In this document: positions 17,714 to 26,370 of the stretch, one piece after another | Layout of the letters: each line of letters opens with the position of its first letter | Numbering within the stretch: the first letter of the stretch is position 1 | NCBI RefSeq assembly: GCF_005049285.1 | Contig: NZ_SOSC01000001.1 | Coordinates: forward strand, 496,001-560,000 | Length of the DNA stretch: 64,000 nt | Origin: Halorientalis salina | GTDB taxonomy: Archaea > Halobacteriota > Halobacteria > Halobacteriales > Haloarculaceae | Direction: 5' to 3' | Notes under the pieces: generated by a model | Databases searched by the model: none | What the model was told of the DNA's origin: nothing | What the model saw: only the letters and a program-made list of their open reading frames with translations | Made by a program: the position numbers and the translations under genes

Positions 17714-19099
17714 ATGGACGACGAGGTCTACCGGGAACTGTTCGAGAACGTCGCTGACGGCCTCGTCCTACACGACCCCGCCACCGGCGAGATTCTGGAC
17801 GTGAATCGCCAGTACTGCGAGATGAACGGGTACGATCGGTCCGAACTCGTCGGCGCGGACATCGGCCTCGTCAGCGCAGACGACCCGCAGTACACCAGGA
17901 CGGAAGCGCTCGATCGGATTCGCGAGGCCCGCGAGGACGGGCCGCTGCTGTTCGAGTGGCGACACGTCGACCGTGACGGGCGCGAGTTCCCGGTCGAGGT
18001 CCACCTCTCGACGGTGGAACTGGACGGGAACGTGCGGGTGCTCGCCAGTGTCCGTGACGTCTCCGACGCCGAATCCATCAGACAGGAGCACCGCCAGCTC
18101 GCAGAAGCCGTCCGACACGCCGCCAGTGCGATCTTCATCACCGACGCCGACGGGACCATCGAGTACGTCAATCCAGCGTTCGAGGAGCTGACGGGTTACA
18201 CCGGCACGGACGCCATCGGCCGGACGCCGAAAATCCTCAAGTCGGGGCAGATGGATGACGCGTACTACGAACGGCTCTACGAGACGATCACCAGCGGCGA
18301 GGTCTGGGAGCAAGACATCGTCGACCGCCGCGCGTCCGGCGAACTCTACTACGCCCACCAGACCATCGCCCCGATACTGGACCGGGACGGCGCGATCGAC
18401 GGCTACGTGGCGGTCCAGACGGACGTGACCCAGTACCGGATCAAAGACCAGATACTCAACGTCCTCCACCGGTTGCTCCGGCACAACCTCCGAAACAAGC
18501 TGACGGTCATCGAAGGGCGGGCCGATGAACTGCAAGCGGCCGTCGACGACCCCGAACTGGAGACCATCGCGGCCGGTATTTTCGACGCCACGGCCAGACT
18601 CAGGGAAGTCAGCGAGAAAGGGATGACTGCCAGCGAGGTCATGGCCGAGGACCCGGCGACCCGTCCGATCGACCTCTCGGCGCTCGTCGCGGACGAACAG
18701 TCCTTGTTAGCCGATGTCTACCCGACGGCGACCCTCGATATCGACGTTCCCGATGGGCTGTACGTCCAGGGTGACGACGCGCTGGCGGTGGCGATCCACG
18801 AGTTGATGGAAAACGCGATCAAACATGGGGACGAGCCAACGGTGAAAATAGCGGGCAGCATGGCAGCGGACGGCGTCACGATCGAGCTGACCGTCGCGGA
18901 CGACGGGCCGGGTATCGAACCGACCGAGTGGCAGCCGATCGAGACCGGCGAAGAGACGCCGCTGGACCACGCGACTGGCGTCGGCCTCTGGCTCACGGAG
19001 TGGACCGTCTCCCGCCTCGGTGGCACCCTCGATATTCGCGACCGGGATCCCGAGGGGACTATCGCACGAATTTGCCTCCCCCACGCCGAACGGGACTGA
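17714..19099 (+). CDS. PAS-PAS sensor histidine kinase
   Basis: This 461-residue protein lacks membrane segments. It has two PAS domains (about 1-115 and 125-245; EYVNPAFEELTGYT marks the second). The dimerisation helix carries the phospho-accepting His (RLLRHNLRNKLTVIEGRADE, H near 257). The ATP-binding domain has the N box HELMENAIKHG, the G1 box DDGPGIEP and the G2 region GVGLWLTEW. It is an orphan: no response regulator is adjacent, which is common in haloarchaea. The signal is unknown; redox or light sensing through PAS is possible. Confidence 0.9.
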   Translation: MDDEVYRELFENVADGLVLHDPATGEILDVNRQYCEMNGYDRSELVGADIGLVSADDPQYTRTEALDRIREAREDGPLLFEWRHVDRDGREFPVEVHLSTVELDGNVRVLASVRDVSDAESIRQEHRQLAEAVRHAASAIFITDADGTIEYVNPAFEELTGYTGTDAIGRTPKILKSGQMDDAYYERLYETITSGEVWEQDIVDRRASGELYYAHQTIAPILDRDGAIDGYVAVQTDVTQYRIKDQILNVLHRLLRHNLRNKLTVIEGRADELQAAVDDPELETIAAGIFDATARLREVSEKGMTASEVMAEDPATRPIDLSALVADEQSLLADVYPTATLDIDVPDGLYVQGDDALAVAIHELMENAIKHGDEPTVKIAGSMAADGVTIELTVADDGPGIEPTEWQPIETGEETPLDHATGVGLWLTEWTVSRLGGTLDIRDRDPEGTIARICLPHAERD

Positions 19100-19158
19100 G
19101 TCCGCGGTCGCACGGCGAACCGCCAGCGGTAAGCGGAGTCGATCCATAGCCCGCAGCG

Positions 19159-20076
19159 ATGAGCGAGGAGGGCGATCGGCTTCCCGCCGACACCGAGGCC
19201 GTCCAGCGGGCGCTGATCGAGTGGTACGAGGCCGACCACCGGGCCTACCCCTGGCGGCAGACCGACGACCCCTACGAGATCCTCGTGTCGGAGGTGATGA
19301 GCCAGCAGACCCAACTCGACAGAGTCGTCTCGGCCTGGACGGACTTCACGGAGCGCTGGCCGACCGTCGCCGACCTGGCCGAGGCTGACCGCGCCGACGT
19401 GGTCGGCTTCTGGACCGAACACAGCCTCGGCTACAACAACCGCGCGAAGTACCTCCACGAAGCAGCCAATCAGGTCGTCGCCGACTACGACGGCGCGTTT
19501 CCCCGCGACCCGGACGAACTCTCCGAACTGATGGGCGTCGGTCCCTACACCGCCAACGCCGTGGCGAGTTTCGCCTTCAACAACGGCGACGCTGTCGTCG
19601 ACACGAACGTCAAGCGCGTCCTCTATCGCGCCTTCGGCGTCCCCGACGAGGACAGCGAGTTCGAGCGGGTCGCGTCCGAACTCATGCCCGACGGGGAGTC
19701 CCGGGTCTGGAACAACGCCGTCATGGAACTCGGCGGGGTCGCCTGCGGGAAGACGCCGAGTTGTGACGAGGCGGGCTGTCCCTGGCGAGGGAGGTGTCAC
19801 GCCTACGAGAGCGGAGACTTCACCGCGCCCGACGTGCCGACCCAGCCGGATTTCGAGGGGAGTCGGCGGCAGATGCGCGGACGCGTCGTCTCGACGCTCA
19901 AGGAGTACGAGGAACTGCCCCTCGACGACCTCGGCCCGCGCGTCCGCGTCGACTACGCGCCGGACGGGCAGTTCGGCCGGGAGTGGCTCGGGGAGTTGGT
20001 CGCCGACCTGGCCGAGGACGGACTGGTCGAGACGGGTGAACGGGAGGGCGAGACGGTCGCCCGCCTCAAAAAGTGA
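19159..20076 (+). CDS. mutY: A/G-specific adenine DNA glycosylase MutY
   Basis: This 305-residue base-excision enzyme removes adenine mispaired with 8-oxoguanine. It has YPWRQTDDPYEILVSEVMSQQTQ with the catalytic Glu, the helix-hairpin-helix LMGVGPYTANAVASFAF (about 126-142) and the catalytic Asp in VVDTNVKRV. Four cysteines for a 4Fe-4S cluster lie in CGKTPSC, CDEAGC and CPWRGRC. The C-terminal domain is short compared with bacterial MutY and may lack a full NUDT1-like 8-oxoG reader; a winged-helix-like end is seen instead. Its stop abuts the stop of the convergent gene. Confidence 0.92.
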   Translation: MSEEGDRLPADTEAVQRALIEWYEADHRAYPWRQTDDPYEILVSEVMSQQTQLDRVVSAWTDFTERWPTVADLAEADRADVVGFWTEHSLGYNNRAKYLHEAANQVVADYDGAFPRDPDELSELMGVGPYTANAVASFAFNNGDAVVDTNVKRVLYRAFGVPDEDSEFERVASELMPDGESRVWNNAVMELGGVACGKTPSCDEAGCPWRGRCHAYESGDFTAPDVPTQPDFEGSRRQMRGRVVSTLKEYEELPLDDLGPRVRVDYAPDGQFGREWLGELVADLAEDGLVETGEREGETVARLKK

Positions 20077-21912
20077 TTACGACCCTCGCAGCACGTCGAT
20101 GGTGGCCTCGTCGACCGGTTGCCCTTCGCGGCCGGCGACGTGGGTTTTCGCCAGTGCGATCGCGGTCTCCACTTCGTCATCTCCGAAGTCCCCTGAGAGA
20201 TCGGATTCGAGCAGGTCGGCCGTCCATGGGGTCTCGTCGTAGTCGAGGTCGCCGCCCACCAGCCCGAGACACAGCGAGGTCAGGATGCTGTGCATCGCGT
20301 CAGTGACGTACTGAACGTCGACGCCGCTTTCGGCACTCAGTTCGTCCAGATCGACGGACACGCCGCCGACGGTCGCGGCGAAGAAGATGCCGCCGGCGGC
20401 CAGTTCCCGCGCGGTGTAGCCCGAATCGGACTCCTCGGGGTCGTACTGTTCTATCGCGCGCAGTCCCTCCGTCCGAACGCCCTCGTCTAGCTCCAGCGAC
20501 TCGGCGAGGTCCTCGGCGAGCGTCGCGGGGCTCGGTCGGGGAACGTCCACGTCGACCGTCTCGGCCAGTTTGTCGAGCCAGGTGTAGAGGACGCGGACCT
20601 CGAACTCCCCGGCCGCGGCGATCTCCCCGGGCTCGACCTCGATGTCCTGGATGCGACAGGCCGCGAGCACGGCTGCCCCGGCCATCTCGTCGGCGTTCTC
20701 GACGGAAAGGGTGTCGACGGCGTCGCTGACCAGACCGCGAGCGAACACGCGAAGCGACGCGTCCAGGCCGAGGGCTTCGGCCAGTTCGTCCACCTCGTTC
20801 TGGACGGCGTCCTCGGTCAGGTCCGGCGTCAGGTCCGTCCGGTCACCCGGCAGCCAGACGACGGTCGAACCCGCCTCCTTCCCTTCGATCTCGTCGTCCG
20901 CGTCCGCGCGCTCCAGCGCGGACCTGGCCGTCGTGGTCGGAACGTCGAGTTCCTCGGCGACGTGTTCGGTGGTGGGCAGCGCGTCCGGGAACAGCGACCC
21001 GACGACCTCCCTGATGTCCCGGTACTCCCCGTCCAGATCCAACGCTACTTCCTCCCCGTCGGAGTTTGAGTCGGCGACCTGCTCGGTCTGGGCCTGGTCC
21101 GGGTCGGATTGCTCACCCGAGTCCGCTGGTTCGTCGGCCTCCCCACCAGCCTCCCCCGTCGGCCCCGATTCCGAGTCGGCCGAGCCGTCCGCCCTCGCTC
21201 GCGGCCCGGGCTCCCCAGCCTCGGCCGATTCAGTACCCGAATCGACCGGCTTCGGCGCGCCAGTCTCCGGATTGAGGTGGTAGCGGTCGGCGTTGGCGAG
21301 CCGCTCTTTCCCGAGCGTGTCGTGGAGTTTCTTGCTCCGGTTCTGGACGGTGAACTGGCCCGTCCCGAGCGTGTCGCTGATGTCGCTCTCGGTGATGTCG
21401 TCGTACCCGTTGAGTTTGGCGGCGAGATAGAGAATCGATCCGGCGATCCCGTCCGGCGACGTTCCCTCCGCGATCATCTCGGGGTCCTCGGTGAAGACGT
21501 CGACGAGGATGCGGTTCGCGACGACGATGATCCCGTCGGGAAGGCCCAGATCGGTCCCGAAGCGCTCGATGAGCGCGCGCGGTTGCGGCGGCGTTCCCTG
21601 GAAATCGAGATTTGCCGTGAGAACGCCGAACAACGAGGTGATCTCGTCCGGTTCGATGCGACGGTCCGGCAGCGTCGTCGACCAGGCGTCGGCGATGGTC
21701 GCGACCGTGATCGGCAACCCGTCCTCCCGACAGGTCAGTGACAGGGCGGCCGCGCCGATGACGGCGGCCGGTTTGTCTTCGAGGACTGTCACGGATCTGA
21801 CTCGGTCGAACCGCTCCCGCGCAGCCTGTGCCGTACTCTCCGGAATCCCGAGTTCCTCGCACACGCGCGATAGTTGTTGTTCGGTGTTGTCCCGTTCGGG
21901 TGTGCTCGACAT
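20077..21912 (-). CDS. Protein with two TFB-core-like (cyclin-fold) halves
   Basis: The protein has 611 residues. Residues 1-205 resemble the two cyclin repeats of archaeal TFB (AAVIGAAALSLTCREDGLP, then DGIAGSILYLAAKLNGYDD with TVQNRSKKLHD). An acidic, Ser/Gly/Glu-rich linker and a small helical segment (about 225-370) follow. Residues 375-545 again look like a cyclin-fold pair (MAGAAVLAACRIQDIE, ELAAGGIFFAATVGG). No N-terminal zinc ribbon or B-finger is present, so it is unlikely to start transcription like TFB. The ATG at 21912 has a TATA-like TATTAAG about 29 bases upstream. Possible roles are a TFB competitor or a DNA-binding regulator; this is inference. Confidence 0.7.
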   Translation of the reverse strand: MSSTPERDNTEQQLSRVCEELGIPESTAQAARERFDRVRSVTVLEDKPAAVIGAAALSLTCREDGLPITVATIADAWSTTLPDRRIEPDEITSLFGVLTANLDFQGTPPQPRALIERFGTDLGLPDGIIVVANRILVDVFTEDPEMIAEGTSPDGIAGSILYLAAKLNGYDDITESDISDTLGTGQFTVQNRSKKLHDTLGKERLANADRYHLNPETGAPKPVDSGTESAEAGEPGPRARADGSADSESGPTGEAGGEADEPADSGEQSDPDQAQTEQVADSNSDGEEVALDLDGEYRDIREVVGSLFPDALPTTEHVAEELDVPTTTARSALERADADDEIEGKEAGSTVVWLPGDRTDLTPDLTEDAVQNEVDELAEALGLDASLRVFARGLVSDAVDTLSVENADEMAGAAVLAACRIQDIEVEPGEIAAAGEFEVRVLYTWLDKLAETVDVDVPRPSPATLAEDLAESLELDEGVRTEGLRAIEQYDPEESDSGYTARELAAGGIFFAATVGGVSVDLDELSAESGVDVQYVTDAMHSILTSLCLGLVGGDLDYDETPWTADLLESDLSGDFGDDEVETAIALAKTHVAGREGQPVDEATIDVLRGS

Positions 21913-22180
21913 ATTTTTGGTAACAGTTAGCAACCTCTTAATACTCACTGCCCCTCAAACTGACCAAATAAACGGCAGAATACGGCAGTTACTGTACCTC
22001 ATGTGACTGTTTTCGCTATTATTCGAGCGTATCCTGGAGAATTAAACGGGCAACCACTGCGTATTGGCGTTGCTCGTACGGGCGCAATCGATGAACTAAC
22101 AATCGGGGTGGCTGAACCACGAGATACATGTGTCGTTTCTATCGGCAGCGTCGGCTGATCTCTGCGGTGAGAGCGTGAGT

Positions 22181-22960
22181 ATGTCCTGGAGGGATGAGTG
22201 GCCGGGAATCCCGGGCGAACCGATCGACGAGGAGTCGGAGGAAGCGGACGAGGAGGAAGGGCCATACCGTGTCGCACTCAAGCGGTCGGCGTGTGAGGTG
22301 TCGCCGGCAGTCGCGTCGCGTCGCGAAGACGCAGGCGAAATCGTCACGTACGAATCCCGGGAAGCGGCGACGCGGAAGCTACTGGACTCGATCGACTGCC
22401 CGGTCCTCCGCTTGCAGGAGGCAGCGCCGAACGACCCCGCGCCGGTCGACGCCTACCTCATCAAGGGTCGGGAACTGAAGCCCGATCCCGGGGAACGAGG
22501 GCCACCGCAGGACGGCTGGACACATCAACTCGGGGCCCAACAGGTCGGAGCGCTGGCCGAAGCAGTGTTCGGCGCACACAGCGACGACCCGCCCCCGATC
22601 GTCGCGTACGCGGCCCGACAACTGGACATGGACCCCGACGCGTTCAGGGTCACGGTGGAACACGCTCCGTCGCCCGTCGGCGGAGAGGCGTCGAGTCGCC
22701 ACTGGCATCCTGATTTCGAGTTCCGTGTTCGGCGGAAGACAGCGGACCATCCATACGGATACGACGGGCCAGTGCTCCGTCGGTACGTCGCGGAAGTCAA
22801 GCACGGGTCGGCGAGTTTCGGACGGAACCAGCGCCAGGCGATGGATCGGTTCGACGCCGAGAGCGGCCCGGACACCGACGTACTGGTCATCCGAGTCGAT
22901 CTCGACGCAGTGCCCCGACACTACGACGTGACGATCCGGACCGTCGACGAACTACAGTAG
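22181..22960 (+). CDS. PD-(D/E)XK-like hypothetical protein
   Basis: The protein has 259 residues. The C-terminal half contains HPDFEFRVRR and, about 20 residues later, YVAEVKHG followed by SFGRNQRQAM, which fits the PD-(D/E)XK nuclease pattern (PD, then E-x-K on the next strand, then a helix with a basic/Gln motif). The N-terminal part is acidic and unassigned. The start at 22181 is chosen; an in-frame ATG at 22130 is also possible. There is no methyltransferase or helicase next to it, so a restriction system is not evident. It may be a housekeeping or mobile-element nuclease. Confidence 0.6.
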   Translation: MSWRDEWPGIPGEPIDEESEEADEEEGPYRVALKRSACEVSPAVASRREDAGEIVTYESREAATRKLLDSIDCPVLRLQEAAPNDPAPVDAYLIKGRELKPDPGERGPPQDGWTHQLGAQQVGALAEAVFGAHSDDPPPIVAYAARQLDMDPDAFRVTVEHAPSPVGGEASSRHWHPDFEFRVRRKTADHPYGYDGPVLRRYVAEVKHGSASFGRNQRQAMDRFDAESGPDTDVLVIRVDLDAVPRHYDVTIRTVDELQ

Positions 22961-23003
22961 CGACCACCGGAAGAACGGGTCGCGGGGTACGACGGGGATC
23001 GCG

Positions 23004-23237
23004 CTACTTCTTTGGAAGCGTCGCGACGAACTCCTCGGGGCCGACTCTGTCGACAGTGTACCCCTCCGCGTCGAAGGCGTCGATTTCGGCGGCCATCTGA
23101 TGGTACAGCGGTGCCGGCTCGTGATCGTTGACCAGGGTCAGCGCCTCGCCGCTCTCTACGTCCTCGAAAGCGTCGAAGATCTTCGGATGGCGCTCGGGCG
23201 GCGGGATCTCTCTGAGGTCGAGTCGTTGTTCCGACAT
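23004..23237 (-). CDS. DUF2249 domain protein
   Basis: This 77-residue protein has LDLREIPPPERHPKIFDAFEDV, then ALTLVNDHEPAPLYHQM, and ends EEFVATLPKK, the typical DUF2249 pattern. It is a paralogue of the protein at 11900-12136 but closer to the form that carries the HEPAPL motif. Function is unknown; members often accompany nitrogen-oxide or sulfur metabolism genes. It stands alone, convergent with the PD-(D/E)XK-like gene. Confidence 0.85.
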   Translation of the reverse strand: MSEQRLDLREIPPPERHPKIFDAFEDVESGEALTLVNDHEPAPLYHQMAAEIDAFDAEGYTVDRVGPEEFVATLPKK

Positions 23238-23414
23238 TCAGCGTAGACTACCGCAGCGACCACCGTAGGGCTTGATCCGAAGGTGTTCGTGGTCGTCAAA
23301 TTCGATCGGGCTGAGGGGCCTCGGAGGCACCCGCGTAACGAACGGGACGAGCTGATTCCCGAAGAGTGGAAACGCCCTAGCGTTTATAACAGTGATGACA
23401 TCGAAACAGTGTTT

Positions 23415-23741
23415 ATGAACGGGAGCACAGCCCTCCTCGCGGCGACAAAGACGGTCACGCTATTTTTCGGGGGGACGATCACGTTCCTCTCGTACAGGGC
23501 TTACCGTCGGACCGGGTCGCCCGCATTGCGCGCGCTGACACTCGGTATCGGCATGGTGACCGGTGGCGTCATCCTCGGTGGCTTACTCCACCAGGCCGTG
23601 GGCCTCCCACTTGAACTGAGCGTCAGTATTCAGAGCGTGTTCACGGCCGCCGGCTTCGCCGTCCTCACGTACTCGCTCTACACAAAGCAAGCACCCAGCG
23701 GCCACACACGACCGCCACAGGGGCACCTCAGCGACGACTGA
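23415..23741 (+). CDS. Small membrane protein, DUF7521-like
   Basis: This 108-residue protein has three hydrophobic segments (about residues 8-28, 40-60 and 70-90) separated by a basic loop (YRAYRRTGSP). The ATG at 23415 is favoured because TTTATAA lies 26-32 bases upstream; the longer reading frame upstream is not conserved-looking. Proteins of this pattern are widespread in haloarchaea, often next to HTH regulators. Here it converges on the PadR gene at 23841. Function unknown. Confidence 0.65.
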   Translation: MNGSTALLAATKTVTLFFGGTITFLSYRAYRRTGSPALRALTLGIGMVTGGVILGGLLHQAVGLPLELSVSIQSVFTAAGFAVLTYSLYTKQAPSGHTRPPQGHLSDD

Positions 23742-23840
23742 CGGGTGAACTAAGAGCCCGCATAAACCGCTCGAAACTGTCGAGAACAGTGACGTGACCT
23801 CGTCAGTCCCCTGACGACGAGGTCATCGGTGTCCAGGACG

Positions 23841-24164
23841 CTACTCGAAGAGTTCGGCGACTTCTTCGCCGTGAGCGCGGAGCAGGTCACGCCCCGTCTC
23901 CGTCAGCGTGTACCGATTCGTCCGTTTGTCGATCTGACCGCGGTCGACGAGTTCGCTCTCGATCAACTCGTCGAGATTGGGATAGAGTCTGCCGTGGTTG
24001 ACTTCGCTGTCGTACCGGGCTTCCAGACGCCGCTTGATGGCGAGGCCGTAACTATCCTCGTCGCTGTTCTCCAGCCGCAGCAAAACGAGCAGGATGTCGC
24101 GCTGGAACGCACTCAGATTAGCGAACTGAACGTCGACCTTCGTTTCTGTGGTGTTCTCTGTCAT
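23841..24164 (-). CDS. PadR-family transcriptional regulator
   Basis: This 107-residue winged-helix protein has FQRDILLVLLRL, YGLAIKRRLEARYDSEVNHGRLYPNLDELIESELVD and the wing RTNRYTLTETGRDLL, all diagnostic of the PadR group. It probably represses a nearby promoter and responds to an unknown ligand. A similar regulator is encoded at 27341-27616, and the two flank the Abi-alpha and phasin-like genes. An inverted repeat at 24314-24337 lies 150 bases upstream of its start. Confidence 0.88.
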   Translation of the reverse strand: MTENTTETKVDVQFANLSAFQRDILLVLLRLENSDEDSYGLAIKRRLEARYDSEVNHGRLYPNLDELIESELVDRGQIDKRTNRYTLTETGRDLLRAHGEEVAELFE

Positions 24165-24573
24165 ACTACGGGTTTCTCTGTGGCGGCGGTGACGGGACGA
24201 CTGGGTGATGGCAGACGACAGGGAAAGCGACGAGGGGACGAACCTGACTACGAGTTCCAGATCCGTCCGCCGTCGGTCCCCGGTATCGCGGATTCCCGCC
24301 GTCCTAGTCGCTCGATACGACCCGCCCGTGTCGTATCACGCGTCTCGTACTACCGGTGTACTATCGACCGGCTCCGAGCTCCGAACCACTGGACTGCAGA
24401 CGGTTTTCCAGTGGTCCCTACTAACAGTCGAGGTGGTGACATACTTAATTGTTACCAAAGTCACTGTTTCGGCTCCGGGGGTGTCCAGATCTTTCGGGGC
24501 AGTACTGCAAGGAATGGCTCTCAGAGTCTGACTCTCCGGGGCTCAGTCGCCGTTTTCCAGCCGACAGAGAAGA
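24165..24573. promoter_or_regulatory. 409-bp gap with inverted repeat
   Basis: No convincing gene is seen here. GATACGAC (24314-24321) and GTCGTATC (24330-24337) form a perfect 8-bp inverted repeat with an 8-base spacer, the size of an operator for a dimeric winged-helix protein. An AT-rich stretch near 24441-24462 could be a promoter element. On its right it holds the 3' flank of the Abi-alpha gene and on its left the upstream region of the PadR gene. Confidence 0.4.
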
Positions 24574-26019
24574 TTACTGGCGATCCGAGTGGCTGGGAGA
24601 CTCGTAGACGCTGGACGCGTCCTCTGCAGTCACGTCGAACGGCATGCAGACGCGACAGAAGTCGACGCCGAAGGGAGTCAGGTGGACGCTTCGGTAGATG
24701 GTCCGGGCGCGCTTTGCCTCCTCGACGGCCGCCTCGACGGCGGGTTGGGCTTCGAGGACCTGGTAGCGTTTGATGTTCGCGACCGGCTCGTCGGAGAACC
24801 AGACCAACCCGAGCCGATTGAGGTTGTTCATGTACGCCTGGGTCCGGTCTTCGTGACTGAGGCCCGCCTCGCTCCCGATCATCGTCAGCCCGGCGCCGAT
24901 CAGTTCCGAGGAGATCGGTACCCAGCCCACGTCCCGCACGTCGATCGAGGGTTGTGGCCCCTCGGTGGCGAGCAACCGGAGGATCCGGGCCTCGTCGGCC
25001 GCCAGGCTGTCGAGGATCCGCGGATAGGACGGGTGGACGTCCTCGTCGTACGTGACGTCGGCCGACATCTCCAGCAGTCGTGAACCGCGTTCCCGGAGCA
25101 CTTCCTTCGTCTGGACTCGCGATTCGCCGCCCCACTCCTCGTCGTCGTCTTCGAGGCGGTCGTCCACGTCCAGACCCAGCCGCGACATCTCGCGATACGC
25201 GATCTTCGAGATCTCATCGAGTAGGTCGGCCGGAGACTCGGCGGTCGACGCTGCCCGGACCATGCTCGTCCCCGTGCGGATGCCCGACCGGAGCGAGTAC
25301 TCCGTGCTGCGCTGCGTGGCAGCGGCGGCGATCCGTGCGATGCGGAACGGGTCGAGGTTCTCGTTCGACCAGTTGTCGTTCGCCCCGCGAGCCGAGTCGA
25401 CCCCGTCGGACAGCCCGTCCGCCGACTCCCTCGCTCGGTCCCGATCCGGATTGAACAGCGAAAACACGTTGTCAGCGGTCCTGTCGATGTCCTCCGGGTC
25501 GATCCCGGCCGACCGAAACAGCGAGGAGACGCCATTGGAGTCCTCTCCCCCGGTCCCGAGCGCGGAGTCGAGCAACGAGAACACGTCCTCGGTCGCCGGT
25601 GCCGGGTCAGTCGGGTCGACGAGCGCGGCTTCGAGCACCGAGAGCAAGCCCTCGCTTTCGGTCCCCTCGACCTGGACCGGGCCAGTCATGGCCGCTTCCA
25701 GCACCGAGAGCACCTGCTTTGCGCTCTCGGAATCCGGGGCCTGCATCACGGTCGATTCGATGACGGAAAACAGCTGATCGATCTCCTCGGTATCGAGTTG
25801 GTTGGGGGTGACTACGGCGGCTTCGAGTACCGAGAGCAGCCGGTCGGTCGCTTCCGTGTCCAGTTTCCCGCCTTCACGGACCGCCGTTTCCAGCACGGAG
25901 AACAGCCGGTCGACTTCCGCTGCGTTCAAGCCGGTCGATCTCCCACTGTCGCGCTCGTAGTCCCCGCCGTCCGAACCGTCGCCCGCACCGTCGATAGCTG
26001 TCCGTTCGTTCTCGCTCAT
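24574..26019 (-). CDS. Abi-alpha family protein with N-terminal LFSVLE repeats
   Basis: The protein has 481 residues. The N-terminal 190 hold six or seven degenerate repeats of about 25-30 residues built on L(F/L)SVLEAA (near residues 39, 61, 83, 102, 123, 145, and weaker ones after). The middle is helical. The C-terminal 200 residues resemble the Abi-alpha (DUF4393) domain: SLAADEARILRLLA, NNLNRLGLVWF, IKRYQVLEAQ and VHLTPFGVDFCRVC. Abi-alpha proteins were named for a link to phage abortive infection, but function is unproven. It is divergent from the phasin-like gene and bracketed by two PadR regulators, so a granule-associated or defence role are both possible. Confidence 0.65.
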   Translation of the reverse strand: MSENERTAIDGAGDGSDGGDYERDSGRSTGLNAAEVDRLFSVLETAVREGGKLDTEATDRLLSVLEAAVVTPNQLDTEEIDQLFSVIESTVMQAPDSESAKQVLSVLEAAMTGPVQVEGTESEGLLSVLEAALVDPTDPAPATEDVFSLLDSALGTGGEDSNGVSSLFRSAGIDPEDIDRTADNVFSLFNPDRDRARESADGLSDGVDSARGANDNWSNENLDPFRIARIAAAATQRSTEYSLRSGIRTGTSMVRAASTAESPADLLDEISKIAYREMSRLGLDVDDRLEDDDEEWGGESRVQTKEVLRERGSRLLEMSADVTYDEDVHPSYPRILDSLAADEARILRLLATEGPQPSIDVRDVGWVPISSELIGAGLTMIGSEAGLSHEDRTQAYMNNLNRLGLVWFSDEPVANIKRYQVLEAQPAVEAAVEEAKRARTIYRSVHLTPFGVDFCRVCMPFDVTAEDASSVYESPSHSDRQ

Positions 26020-26370
26020 ACGCTGGTCACCACCGGTCGTTCGATTCGATCCACCCCGGACCCACGCGTGACTCCGACATCGGAGAGCGACCAGTCATCC
26101 GCCTCGAAGACCCACCGGAGCATTCCTGTGCGTGTTTCTCGCGGCAACACCTTTATTCGTTCGACAACAGGTCGCAAGTTTGAGGCAGGTTGCTTCCCGT
26201 CCGCTCGCGACGAACCCGGCGTCGTGAGCGGTCCGTGATACCGTTCGACAGGGGCAGCCAGTGCTACCGGGATTATTTCGCGCCGGGACTGGTTTGACTT
26301 AATAGACCCGTATATTACTGGCAACAAGTAGAGGGGGGACCAGAACATCCGTTCGAACGAGGTCAGACCA
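26020..26370. promoter_or_regulatory. Divergent promoter region of the Abi-alpha and phasin-like genes
   Basis: This 351-base gap lacks genes. CTTAATA (about 26298) and GTATATTA (about 26310) are AT-rich boxes ahead of the plus-strand gene at 26371. CACCTTTATTCG near 26150-26161 is a second AT-rich spot. The boxes lie about 55-75 bases before the plus-strand ATG, so that mRNA would have a short leader. This contrasts with most genes in the window. Confidence 0.45.

Noticed and set aside
24205..24531. 108-codon frame between PadR and Abi-alpha
   Set aside because: No family content, contains the inverted repeat and AT-rich promoter-like DNA.
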